Assembly (NCBI GenBank): GCA_020848035.1
Contig: JADLAX010000046.1
Span: 62,001-126,000, forward strand
Length of the DNA stretch: 64,000 nt
From: Anaerolineae bacterium
GTDB lineage: Bacteria > Chloroflexota > Anaerolineae > Promineifilales > Promineifilaceae
Reading direction: 5' to 3'
In this document: in pieces, positions 23,753-32,110 of the stretch
How the letters are laid out: each line of letters begins with the position of its first letter
Position numbering within the stretch: position 1 is the first letter of the stretch
The notes under the pieces: generated by a model
The model's database searches: none
Seen by the model: only the letters and a program-made list of their open reading frames with translations
Told to the model about the DNA's origin: nothing
Program-made: the position numbers and the translations under genes

Positions 23753-23774
23753 CGTGACACAAACGTGACACAAA
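23753..23774 (+). promoter_or_regulatory. Tandem 11-bp direct repeat, candidate SARP box
   Basis: CGTGACACAAA occurs twice in a row (23753-23763, 23764-23774). A heptamer repeated every 11 bp is the known SARP-type operator geometry. A -10-like TAAAAT lies at 23788-23793 and the SARP-type gene starts at 23838, so self-regulation is plausible. Confidence 0.55.
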
Positions 23775-23837
23775 CCACCCCATCAGCTAAAATGCCCCAC
23801 TCCCGATCAAATTGCTGTTGGAAGGACGGAAAAAACC

Positions 23838-26606
23838 ATGCACCTGGCGCTCCACGTTTTGGGCGGCTTCCACGCTACCATCGACCAAACGCCCATCCCC
23901 AAATCACGGGCCAAACGCATTGAGGCCCTGCTCATCTTCCTGGCCGTCGAAGCCAGGCGCAGCCACCGGCGTGAAGTGCTGACCGGCCTGCTGTTCCCCG
24001 ATGCCCCGGAAGATGCCGCCCGCACCAACCTGCGCCAGACGCTGACGCGGCTGCGTCGCGCCATTCAGGATGATGCCGCCGAACCACCTTTTTTGCTGAT
24101 TACCCGCGAATCAACCCAGTTCAACCGCAACAGCAGCCACACGCTGGATGTGGTGCAGTTCCAGGCAGGGCTGGCTGGCTGCGAGCAGCATCCCGGCCAG
24201 CGCAGCGGGGCGTGTGCCGACTGCATGAATCTGGCGGCAACGGCCGTTTCCCTCTACCAGGGGCCTTTTCTCGATGGCTTTTTCCTGGAAGACAGCGCCG
24301 CCTTCGACGAGTGGGCGGCGGGCGTGCGGCAGCAGCTCCAGCAGCAGGCCCTGGCGGCCCTGGCCGAACTGGCGCTCTTCCACGAGCGGCGCGGCGAATA
24401 CGATTCCGCCGCCCAGTTTGCTCGCCAGCAGCTGGCCATCGAACCGTGGCTCGAAGAGGCGCAGCAGCAGCTCATGCGCGCCCTGACCAACCTGGGCCAG
24501 CGTACCGAGGCACTGGCGGCTTACGAAGCGTTTTGCCAGACGTTGGATGAGGAACTGGGCGTAACACCACTGCCGGAAACGGCCGCTCTCGCTGACCAGA
24601 TTCGTGATGCCGGGGCGGAACGGCCGTACCAACTGCCGCCGCGTGAGCAAAATCTGGTGGGCCGCCGCGATGAGCTGGGCCGACTGGCCAGCCAGTTAGC
24701 CAACCCCACCCAGCGGCTGCACACCATCGTTGGGCCGGGCGGTGTGGGTAAAACGCGCCTGGCGCTGGAAGCCGCCTGGCTGGTGGCCTCCACGCACCTG
24801 GGGCCGTTTAACCAGGGTGTCTTTTTTGTGCCCCTGGCCAGCATGGCGGCTGTTGAAGTGGAAATGGCTGGCTTTAATCCGCTGGTAACGGCCGTTGCCG
24901 AAGCGCTGGGTTACACTTTTGCCGGTTCGGCCGAGCCGCAGGCGCAGCTGCTGGGTTACCTGCAAGACAAACATCTGCTGCTGGTGCTGGACAACCTGGA
25001 GCACCTCATGGCTCCCGGTCGGGCGCTGATTCTGGCCCTGCTGCAAAAAGCGCCGCGCCTCAACCTGCTGGTCACTTCGCGTGAGCGGCTCAACCTGGCC
25101 GAAGAGCAGGTGCTGGCCCTGGGCGGCCTGCCCACGGCCAGCGACGATGCGGCGCTCAGCCCGGCGATGGCTCTTTTTGTGCAGCGGGCGCAGCAGGTAG
25201 AACCCCGGTTTGCCCTGGCGGCCGAGGGGGATTGGGCGGAAACGGCCGTGGCCGAAATATGCCAGCTGCTCGACGGGCTGCCCCTGGCGATTGAATTGGC
25301 GGCGGCCTGGGTGCGGCTGCTCTCCTGCCCGGAAATTTTGGCCGAGTTGCGCCAGAACGTGGACAGCCTCAGCGCCACGGCGGTGGACCTGCCGCAGCGC
25401 CAGCGCAGCCTGCGCGCCGTCTTCGACTACTCCTGGCAGCTGCTCACCCCCGACGAGCAGCAAACGCTGGCCCAACTGGCCATCTTTCAGGCAGGCTTCG
25501 ACCGGCAAGCGGCGGCCCAGGTGGCCCAGGCCCGGCTGCCGCAGCTGTCGGCACTGCTGGACAAATCGTTTTTGCGGCGGCAAATGGGTGATGGTGGCGA
25601 TATGGTTACGCGCGCCACCTCTCGCTACGAAATGCTGACCGTGGTGCGCCAGTTTGCCAGCGAGCATTTGGCAGATGAGGCGGCGTTACGGGAGCGATAC
25701 GGCCGTTATTTCCTGGCCCTGGTAGCCGATCAGGAAGCCGCCCTGCAAGGCAGCCAGCAGCGCACAGCCCTGGCACTCATGAATCAAGAGATGGAAAACA
25801 TTCGCCAGGCATGGCGTTTTGCCGTGATGCAGGGCGAGAGCGAGGCGATTAACCAGGCCACGGCGGCGCTGTCGCTCTATCTCTACATGCGCAGCTGGTT
25901 CCGCGAGGGGCTGGAGCTGTTTGGCCAGGCCACCGACCGGCTGGCGGGGCAGGCATCGCCCCAGCTGGTGGCCAAACTGCAAGCGCGGCAGGGCTGGTTT
26001 GCTTTCCTCTCTGGCCAGCCAGACCAGGCGCTGGACCTGCTCAGCCGCGCCCTGGCCAGCTTGCCGCTGGACGGCGAGCCGGAGGCGCTGACCTATGCGC
26101 TGAATTTCCTGGCGGTGGTCAACAGCTCGCTGGGAGATTTTGCCACGGCCGAAGCGCTGTGTGCGCAGGCGCTGGCCAGCGCCACAGCCACCAACCAGCG
26201 CTACAGCCAGGCGATCAGCCACAACATTTTGAGTCAGGTGGCTTACCAGCAAGGGGCCTACGCTCAGGCGCAAACCGCTTCACAGACCAGCCTGAAGCTG
26301 GAGCAGGCGCTGGGTAACCGGTGGAGCATGGGCTTTTCGCTGGTGAACCTGGGGCGGGTGGCATACGCGCTGGGCGATTATGCTACGGCGCAGGCCCGCT
26401 ACGAAGAGAGTTTGGCGATTCGTCGGGAGATGCAGGATGCGCGGGGGCAGGGATTGTGCCAGCTCTATTTGGGGGATACGGCCGTTGCCAGCCAAAATTA
26501 TGCGGAAGCGGCCGTTCAGTTCCAGCGCAGCCTGGCCATCTTCAGCCAGATTGGCGACCAGCCCACGGTCGAAAAGCTGCACGAACGGCTGGCGGCCCTG
26601 CCTTAG
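23838..26606 (+). CDS. SARP/BTAD transcriptional regulator with NB-ARC ATPase and TPRs
   Basis: A 922-residue AfsR-like regulator. Residues 1-95 form an OmpR-type winged helix (LHVLGGFHATIDQTPI, then RREVLTGLLFPDAPEDAARTNLRQTLTRLR), about 100-250 the helical BTAD domain, and about 270-560 an NB-ARC ATPase with Walker A GPGGVGKT (299-306) and LLLVLDNLEHL as Walker B. The last 300 residues are TPR-like helices (ALTYALNFLAVVNSSLGDF, SLVNLGRVAYALGDYATAQARYEE). Such proteins bind direct heptamer repeats and recruit RNA polymerase after nucleotide-controlled assembly. No extra C-terminal DNA-binding domain is seen. A single-gene unit; targets are unknown apart from the repeat upstream of itself. 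Confidence 0.92.
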   Translation: MHLALHVLGGFHATIDQTPIPKSRAKRIEALLIFLAVEARRSHRREVLTGLLFPDAPEDAARTNLRQTLTRLRRAIQDDAAEPPFLLITRESTQFNRNSSHTLDVVQFQAGLAGCEQHPGQRSGACADCMNLAATAVSLYQGPFLDGFFLEDSAAFDEWAAGVRQQLQQQALAALAELALFHERRGEYDSAAQFARQQLAIEPWLEEAQQQLMRALTNLGQRTEALAAYEAFCQTLDEELGVTPLPETAALADQIRDAGAERPYQLPPREQNLVGRRDELGRLASQLANPTQRLHTIVGPGGVGKTRLALEAAWLVASTHLGPFNQGVFFVPLASMAAVEVEMAGFNPLVTAVAEALGYTFAGSAEPQAQLLGYLQDKHLLLVLDNLEHLMAPGRALILALLQKAPRLNLLVTSRERLNLAEEQVLALGGLPTASDDAALSPAMALFVQRAQQVEPRFALAAEGDWAETAVAEICQLLDGLPLAIELAAAWVRLLSCPEILAELRQNVDSLSATAVDLPQRQRSLRAVFDYSWQLLTPDEQQTLAQLAIFQAGFDRQAAAQVAQARLPQLSALLDKSFLRRQMGDGGDMVTRATSRYEMLTVVRQFASEHLADEAALRERYGRYFLALVADQEAALQGSQQRTALALMNQEMENIRQAWRFAVMQGESEAINQATAALSLYLYMRSWFREGLELFGQATDRLAGQASPQLVAKLQARQGWFAFLSGQPDQALDLLSRALASLPLDGEPEALTYALNFLAVVNSSLGDFATAEALCAQALASATATNQRYSQAISHNILSQVAYQQGAYAQAQTASQTSLKLEQALGNRWSMGFSLVNLGRVAYALGDYATAQARYEESLAIRREMQDARGQGLCQLYLGDTAVASQNYAEAAVQFQRSLAIFSQIGDQPTVEKLHERLAALP

Positions 26607-26684
26607 GCATCCACAGATAACACAGATTTCTTCTTCTTTTCTTTCCGTCCTATGGGGTAAGCGTTCACTCCTACCTGGAGCAAG

Positions 26685-26742
26685 GGCAGCGCTTCGGCGC
26701 TTCGCGCCTGGCGCTGCCGAAGAGAGTGGGGCGCGAAGCGCC
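26685..26742. repeat. Overlapping inverted repeats between convergent genes
   Basis: GGCAGCGC (26685-26692)/GCGCTGCC (26711-26718) overlaps GGCGCTTCGCGCC (26696-26708)/GGCGCGAAGCGCC (26730-26742). The two stems exclude each other. The 175-base gap (26607-26781) between the SARP regulator and YqeC-MocA genes holds nothing else that I recognise. Confidence 0.75.
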
Positions 26743-26781
26743 CTCGTGCGGGATACCAGCTGAAGGGTTACTTCACGGGGT

Positions 26782-28149
26782 TTAGGCTTTTGTCGGAGAC
26801 TCCCAGCGACTGCGTTCGCGCTCATACTGCTCGGGGCTGTCGAGGTCGCGCAGGATGTCGTCGGTGGGGACTGGCACCAGGTGGAGCTGGTCGGCGTGGC
26901 GGCGCAGGAGGGTGCGTGGGGCGTCGCCAGTGGGTAGGGCCAGCAGTTCGGCAAAAAAGCGGCGGCCAATGAGCACCGGGTTGCCGCGCTGCCCGTTAAA
27001 AGTCGGGGCGATCAGGTCGCTGTGGCCCTGCCAGTAGGCTGTCAGCAGCCGGTCCATCGTCTCCGGCTGGACCATCGGCTGGTCGGCCAGCAGTACCAAC
27101 ACGGCCGTCACCGATTCATCCACCGTGCGTACGGCCGTTTGCAGCGAAGAAAGCATCTCTCCGGTGGCATAGCTCGGGTTATGTAAAGTATCTGCGCCAG
27201 CCCTGTGGGCAATTTGCCGCACCGCTTCTGCCTCGTGCCCGGTGACGACCAGCGTGTGGTGCACGGCCGTTTGCTGCACGTTGCGGAGGGTTTGGCCCAG
27301 CACGGTGGTGCTGCCCCAGGGCAGCAGCTGCTTGGTGTGCTGCCCCATGCGTTTGGCTTCCCCGGCGGCCAGGATAACGGCGGTAACCCGCCTGTGCACC
27401 TCGCGCACGGGCTGCTCGGTTTTCGCGGCACCAATGATCACCTGCTCGATGCGCGGCGTGTGCAGCAAATGGTGGGCAATCTGGCGGGCGGCGCTGAGTT
27501 GTGCGGCCGTTTCCACCTTGTTAATAAACGGCACCACCCGCGCCCCCTCCGGCACGCCCTTCAAGCCACCCTGCGGATGGGCTATCAGCCGCGCCACATC
27601 CGCCACCGATAACCGTTCACCGACCACCGATAACAGCTCTGCGGCAATCTCTGGCCGGTGGATGACATCAAGGAAACGGCCGTCCAGCGCATCAATCCCC
27701 ACGACTGGCACCACCAGCGTGCTGGCAGGTGGGATTACCGGTTCGTGGGCGGCTGGGGCTTTAATCGGCCGCATACGCGAGCCATCGGCTTCAACCAGCA
27801 CAAAATTGACATCGGGCCGGGCCAGCCACACGCCGGGCAGTTCGGGCGGCACGCCCACGGCCTTATCGCCCGCTACGCCCCCCACGACCAAACAAACACC
27901 CAGTTCATCCAGCGCCTCACCGATTTTTCTCTCCGCGCCCTCCGCGTCCTCGGCGGTAAAAAAGATGACGGCCTCTGCCCGACTCATCTGCGCGGCAAAG
28001 ATGCGCGTGGTGGTGGTGAGGATCCGCCCGCCGGGCAGGGCGGCACCCAGGGCAAAGAGCAGGCTGGTTTTGCCGCCGCCGCCGACAAAAGCAATCAGCT
28101 CGTTGTGGGGGCGCAGGTTAAACGCGGTGGGCAGGGTGAAGTTGCTCAT
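26782..28149 (-). CDS. YqeC-MocA fusion: molybdenum hydroxylase accessory protein
   Basis: A 455-residue fusion. Residues 1-240 are YqeC-like: a P-loop FVGGGGKTSLLFALG (about 21-35), TTTTRIF and VLVEADGSRMRPIKAP. Residues about 258-455 are a MobA/MocA nucleotidyltransferase: ILAAGEAKRMGQHTKQLLP and LLADQPMVQPETM, which would transfer CMP (or GMP) to molybdopterin. YqeC occurs with YqeB in genomes having selenium-dependent molybdenum hydroxylases, where these proteins are thought to mature the cofactor. The start overlaps the YqeB stop by four bases (ATGA). Two short repeats are translated inside it: LLSVVGERLSVA at 27607-27634 and TAEDAEGAER at 27924-27963. Confidence 0.88.
   Translation of the reverse strand: MSNFTLPTAFNLRPHNELIAFVGGGGKTSLLFALGAALPGGRILTTTTRIFAAQMSRAEAVIFFTAEDAEGAERKIGEALDELGVCLVVGGVAGDKAVGVPPELPGVWLARPDVNFVLVEADGSRMRPIKAPAAHEPVIPPASTLVVPVVGIDALDGRFLDVIHRPEIAAELLSVVGERLSVADVARLIAHPQGGLKGVPEGARVVPFINKVETAAQLSAARQIAHHLLHTPRIEQVIIGAAKTEQPVREVHRRVTAVILAAGEAKRMGQHTKQLLPWGSTTVLGQTLRNVQQTAVHHTLVVTGHEAEAVRQIAHRAGADTLHNPSYATGEMLSSLQTAVRTVDESVTAVLVLLADQPMVQPETMDRLLTAYWQGHSDLIAPTFNGQRGNPVLIGRRFFAELLALPTGDAPRTLLRRHADQLHLVPVPTDDILRDLDSPEQYERERSRWESPTKA
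27607..27634. repeat. Four 7-bp repeats inside the YqeC-MocA gene
   Basis: cgataac, cgttcac, cgaccac, cgataac in a row, translated as part of SVVGERLSVA between the YqeC motifs. Confidence 0.85.
27924..27963. repeat. Cgcggagg-type repeat inside the YqeC-MocA gene
   Basis: On the minus strand, units built from gaggacgc, ggagggcg and cggagaga are translated as TAEDAEGAERK. The same kind of low-complexity sequence is usually intergenic. Confidence 0.6.
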
Positions 28150-28952
28150 AGCGGCCGGTTCAGGTGGGTGAGGATGGCTTCCAACACGCCGCCGCCAATC
28201 GCCAGCGCCTTTTCGGAGATGGTGAAGCAGGCGGACACGTCGGCGCGGGCATCCAGATCACCAATTTTGAGGTTGGTGGGAACGGCCGTACCCGGCGCAA
28301 TCAGCCCGCGCAGCACCCCTGCAAACGGCGCAGCTATCGTTTCGCCTGCCACATCCCCAATGATTTGCCCTTCTGTTACCAAATCTCCAATCTCCAATCT
28401 CCAGTTTACGCGGCCTTCGACCGGGGCGCGCAGCACCCGCTCGGCCCCTTTGCCCGCCACAATGCCAGGCGTGCCGGTGTTGGGAATGGCTGCACCCTGC
28501 CAGATGACGCGCCCGAGGGTATGGCCGCGCATCGTCTCGATGACGGCGTGGCAGTCCACCCCGGTGGTGAAGCCAGGCCCGAGGGCAATCACCAGCTCTG
28601 CCTGGCTGGGGCGGGTGTCGATGTTGCGCTTGGCCATGCGGGCGTCGATGAGAATGGTAAATGGTAAATGGTAGATGGTTGATAGTTGAGGGGCGACGAG
28701 GACGGGGATGGTGCCGGATTGGGCCAGTTGTAGGGCTTGATCGGCCGTTTCGGTTCGTTGGGCGTGCAGCGTTTCGATGTGGATGTGGTGTTCCAGAACG
28801 GCCGTGGCCAGGGCCACCTTCCGTCGCACCACCAGCGGCTGGGGCAGTTCCAGGACGATGAGCGGGAAGCCTGCCTGGTGCAGGCGGTAGGCGACGCCGG
28901 TGGCCAGGTCGCCGCCGCCGCGCAGGATAACGAGGTGATGGGCAAATAACAT
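28146..28952 (-). CDS. yqeB: YqeB-family molybdenum hydroxylase maturation protein
   Basis: A 268-residue protein of the selenium-dependent molybdenum hydroxylase system YqeB family: VILRGGGDLATGVAYRLHQAGFPLIVLELPQPLVVRR at the N-terminus (a Rossmann-like GGGDLATG loop), VIALGPGFTTGVDCHAVIET in the middle, and GVLRGLIAPG plus KALAIGGGVLEAIL at the end. The family accompanies YqeC and xanthine-dehydrogenase-type enzymes; exact chemistry is not settled. It is translationally coupled to the following YqeC-MocA gene. Two heptamer arrays are translated inside it (LSTIYHLPF at 28654-28688; RLEIGD at 28382-28402), neither of which looks like family sequence. Confidence 0.85.
   Translation of the reverse strand: MLFAHHLVILRGGGDLATGVAYRLHQAGFPLIVLELPQPLVVRRKVALATAVLEHHIHIETLHAQRTETADQALQLAQSGTIPVLVAPQLSTIYHLPFTILIDARMAKRNIDTRPSQAELVIALGPGFTTGVDCHAVIETMRGHTLGRVIWQGAAIPNTGTPGIVAGKGAERVLRAPVEGRVNWRLEIGDLVTEGQIIGDVAGETIAAPFAGVLRGLIAPGTAVPTNLKIGDLDARADVSACFTISEKALAIGGGVLEAILTHLNRPL
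28382..28402. repeat. Three 7-bp repeats inside yqeB
   Basis: aatctcc three times (ggagatt on the minus strand), translated as WRLEIGDL. The same ggagatt unit occurs three times at 37942-37962 in the hydroxylase large-subunit gene. Confidence 0.9.
28654..28688. repeat. Five 7-bp repeats inside yqeB
   Basis: atggtaa, atggtaa, atggtag, atggttg, atagttg in a row; on the minus strand they encode QLSTIYHLPFTI. Confidence 0.9.
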
Positions 28953-29048
28953 GGGGCTGATCTTACCTGAGGTGGGCTGGGGGGCAAGTAGCTGGTGGCT
29001 GATGGCTGGTGGCAGCTTGTCAGAATGATTGTCAGATTTGGTGTGGTT

Positions 29049-29078
29049 TTGACTTTAAGGACGGGAGTTCTGTATAAT
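29049..29078 (+). promoter_or_regulatory. Near-consensus sigma-70 promoter for the kinase-pseudokinase operon
   Basis: TTGACT (29049-29054), 18-base spacer, TATAAT (29073-29078). It points to the kinase gene, whose start is at 29380, giving a leader of about 295 bases. The whole gap is 28953-29379; apart from this promoter I see no stable fold or clear short gene in it. Confidence 0.7.
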
Positions 29079-29379
29079 GCCAGGCAGTTGCGCTTTTTAT
29101 CGGAAGCATTCTAGGTGTAGTGGCGAAATTTCATCCGTTTTTTGAGACGCCTGCGGTGGCAGCGGCCGTTTGTGGCTGTGGTGTTACCCGGATGTCAACG
29201 GCCGTAAGGAACATTGCCAGTTGAATGGTCAGTGCCCCGGATAGGCTCTCTCTTTGGCTTTACCTGCGCAGTTGTAACTGAAAGAACGACGACTCACCTG
29301 ACAGAGTGGATACAAACCTGCCGGGGTTTGTTAAACGTCTGTGCAGATTTTGGGAAAACGATTTCAAAGGGCTCAACGC

Positions 29380-32082
29380 ATGACGTTCACAACATTTGGC
29401 CGGTACGAAATCAAAAATATGCTGGGTCAGGGAGGAATGGCTGAGGTTTACACAGCCTACGACCCGGTGATGGAGCGATTGGTCGCTCTCAAGATTATCC
29501 GCACAAAATTTTCTCAGGATGCACGTTTTAAGGAGCGGTTCTGGCGCGAAGCCAAAACCATAGGTCGTCTGGAGCACCGGGCCATCTTACCGGTTCATGA
29601 TTTTGGTGAAGACGAGGTCACCGGCCAGCTTTACCTGGTGATGCGGCTGATGCCAGACGTGCTGCATGAGTGGCTAAAGCGGAACAAGATGATTCCGCTG
29701 GAAGATGCCAGCCTGATTTTGAACCGTCTGGCGGCAGCGCTGACGTATGCCCACCACCAGGGCACCATGCATCGCGACATCAAGCCCGCCAACATTTTGC
29801 TGGACGAAGAAGGTACGGTCTTTCTGGCCGATTTTGGCCTGGCGGCCCCGCTGGACAGCCTCGAACCGGGTCAGATGCCATCTGCTTTTGGTGGGTCGCC
29901 CTTTTACATGGCCCCCGAGCAGTGGAAAGAAGAGAAAGTGGGTGTGGCGACGGATATTTACCAGCTGGGGGTGACGCTGTTTGAGATGTTGACGGGGGAA
30001 CGGCCGTTTCCCGGTGCCGACTTGCAGGTTCTTTTAGAGAACCATGTAAACAGCCCACTTCCGGAAGCGTATGCCATCAACCCCCGGCTGCCGCGCAAAA
30101 TCCAACCCATTCTGACCAAAGCGATGGCAAAAAATCCGCTGGATCGGTACGCTACGCCGCTGGAACTGGCGGAGGCGGTCGCCCGTCTGCTGCGCCCGGA
30201 AAAGATCAAAAACCGGTACGAAATCAAAGAGGAGCTGCAGCACGGCAGCCTGGCGGTGGTTTATCTGGCGCGTGACCTGTTTGAAGACCGGGACGTGGCG
30301 CTGAAGATCATGAAGCACAAGGTGCTCCTGAACCTGGCATACCGGCGTCGTTTTCAGCAAGAAAAGCAGGTGGTGACCAGTGTGCAGCATACGGCCGTTG
30401 TGCCCGTTTATGATGTGGATTTACACAACGGCCAGCCTTACCTGGCGATGCGCTTTATGGAGGGAGCTTCGCTGCGGGAGCGTTTGCGTAAAGAGCGCAC
30501 CATTTCGGTGGAGGCGGTTTGCCAGCTGGGGGAGCGGCTGGCGCAGGCGCTTGATGCCATCCATCAGAGCCAGTACGCACATGGTGGCGTGAATTTGAGC
30601 AACGTGCTGCTAGACACCGCAGGCAATGGCTATCTGGCCGATTTTCACATCAACCGTCTGGCTGAACTGACCGAAGTGGTGGTAGCTCAAGAGGATCCGT
30701 TGGGGTATTTGCCCTACCTGGCACCGGAGCAGTGGCAGGGCGAACCGGCCTCGCCGCAAACGGACGTTTACCAGTTTGGCGTGCTGTTGTTTGAGCTGTT
30801 AACCCGGCATCGGCCGTTCCCGGAAACGGCCGTTGCGGAGCTGCGGGCGAGCATTGTAACCCAGCCAGCGCCGCTGATTACCACAGTGAACTCGGCGCTG
30901 CCGCCGCAGTTTGACGCTATTTTTGCCACGGCGCTGGCCAAGCAGCCGGGCGACCGTTTTGCCTCGGCCTGTGAGCTGGTTTCGCGCTTAAACCAGGCGC
31001 GGGAGAGCCATGCTTTTGAAACGCTGCGCCAGCATGGTGATGCCAGCTATAAAGAGAAGCAGTGGGGCGAGGCGATTGCCTCTTACACCCAGGCGCTGGA
31101 GATACGGCCGTATGATTCGGCCGTACGGGCCTCTTTGGAACGTGCGGGACGGCGTAAGGCAGAATCGGGCATTTTCCACCGCAGCCGAATGGCGATTGAG
31201 GAAGAACGCTGGGAGGATGCGGCCCATTTTTTGCTGCAAGTGCCGTCTTCGTCTGAACGGGACGATTTGCTGGATTACGTAGCGCAAAAGAAGCAGGCCG
31301 AACAGCTGTATGCTGAGGGTCAGAAGGCGCTGGCACAAGAGCAGTGGGTGGTGGCACAGCAGCTGCTGGAAGACACCGATCGGATTGAACCCAAATACAA
31401 GGATGTTCATCGTTTGTTGGGCCAGCTGGCGGAAAAAATTGACGAGGTGCTGGCACAGGCGCGGCAGGCTATTGACCAGGCGCACTGGTCGGAGGCGTTG
31501 GCCATGCTGCAAACGGTGGAGGGGCATGAAACGGCCGTGGCGCTCCGCCAGGAAATTGCGGCCCAGCAAAAGAAAGAGCGCCGGACGTGGTGGGTGGCCT
31601 GGTCACGGCGGCGGGCCGCCGTGTGGGGGACGATTCTTTTTATCGCTGTCGCCACAACGGCAATCCTTTGGTACGCCTCAGCTAAGAGGAATGGGGCAGA
31701 GGAGCCCGAATTTTCTGTGGCGGATGGGGTGGCATGTTTACAAACGGCCGTGCCGCAGCTAAGGGTGGTCGATGAGAATCAGAGGCCATACGTCATTTCT
31801 GAGAGGGAAACAGCAGATATTTCTGGGGAAGTCCAGTTCCTGAATTTGTCATTACTTTGGCCAATTGAAGCATTGGGAGGAGATTGTGAGGAGTTTGTTA
31901 CTGAAAACGAAAGCCTTGAGATCAGGTGGGGAGCGGATAAAGGAGGAACTGAGCCAGATAGTCTGCGGACGGCTGTGTACCAAAAGTTAGATTCATCGGT
32001 TAATGAAGTGAAGATTGTCGTTACCTTGTGGTATAACGATGAGTCCCTTTCCTACGAGTATCATTTAAGCTTTACACCATAA
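29380..32082 (+). CDS. Ser/Thr protein kinase fused to a pseudokinase, with TPRs and one membrane helix
   Basis: A 900-residue protein with two consecutive PknB-like domains. Domain 1 (7-275) is complete: GQGGMAEV 16-23, Lys38, HRDIKPAN 131-138, DFG 151-153, APE. Domain 2 (280-545) keeps Lys309 and LAPEQW but has HGGVNLSN (401-408) for HRDxxxxN and DFH (421-423) for DFG, so the catalytic base is missing: a pseudokinase. Helical, TPR-like repeats (ASYKEKQWGEAIASYTQALE; YAEGQKALAQEQWVVAQQLL) follow, then a membrane helix near 755-778 and a 120-residue outer domain. The start ATG at 29380 begins MTFTTFGRYEI; AAAGGG precedes it. Co-transcribed with two secreted-protein genes downstream. Confidence 0.93.
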   Translation: MTFTTFGRYEIKNMLGQGGMAEVYTAYDPVMERLVALKIIRTKFSQDARFKERFWREAKTIGRLEHRAILPVHDFGEDEVTGQLYLVMRLMPDVLHEWLKRNKMIPLEDASLILNRLAAALTYAHHQGTMHRDIKPANILLDEEGTVFLADFGLAAPLDSLEPGQMPSAFGGSPFYMAPEQWKEEKVGVATDIYQLGVTLFEMLTGERPFPGADLQVLLENHVNSPLPEAYAINPRLPRKIQPILTKAMAKNPLDRYATPLELAEAVARLLRPEKIKNRYEIKEELQHGSLAVVYLARDLFEDRDVALKIMKHKVLLNLAYRRRFQQEKQVVTSVQHTAVVPVYDVDLHNGQPYLAMRFMEGASLRERLRKERTISVEAVCQLGERLAQALDAIHQSQYAHGGVNLSNVLLDTAGNGYLADFHINRLAELTEVVVAQEDPLGYLPYLAPEQWQGEPASPQTDVYQFGVLLFELLTRHRPFPETAVAELRASIVTQPAPLITTVNSALPPQFDAIFATALAKQPGDRFASACELVSRLNQARESHAFETLRQHGDASYKEKQWGEAIASYTQALEIRPYDSAVRASLERAGRRKAESGIFHRSRMAIEEERWEDAAHFLLQVPSSSERDDLLDYVAQKKQAEQLYAEGQKALAQEQWVVAQQLLEDTDRIEPKYKDVHRLLGQLAEKIDEVLAQARQAIDQAHWSEALAMLQTVEGHETAVALRQEIAAQQKKERRTWWVAWSRRRAAVWGTILFIAVATTAILWYASAKRNGAEEPEFSVADGVACLQTAVPQLRVVDENQRPYVISERETADISGEVQFLNLSLLWPIEALGGDCEEFVTENESLEIRWGADKGGTEPDSLRTAVYQKLDSSVNEVKIVVTLWYNDESLSYEYHLSFTP

Positions 32083-32110
32083 CGGGAAATACCTCATAGG
32101 GAATAAGAAC

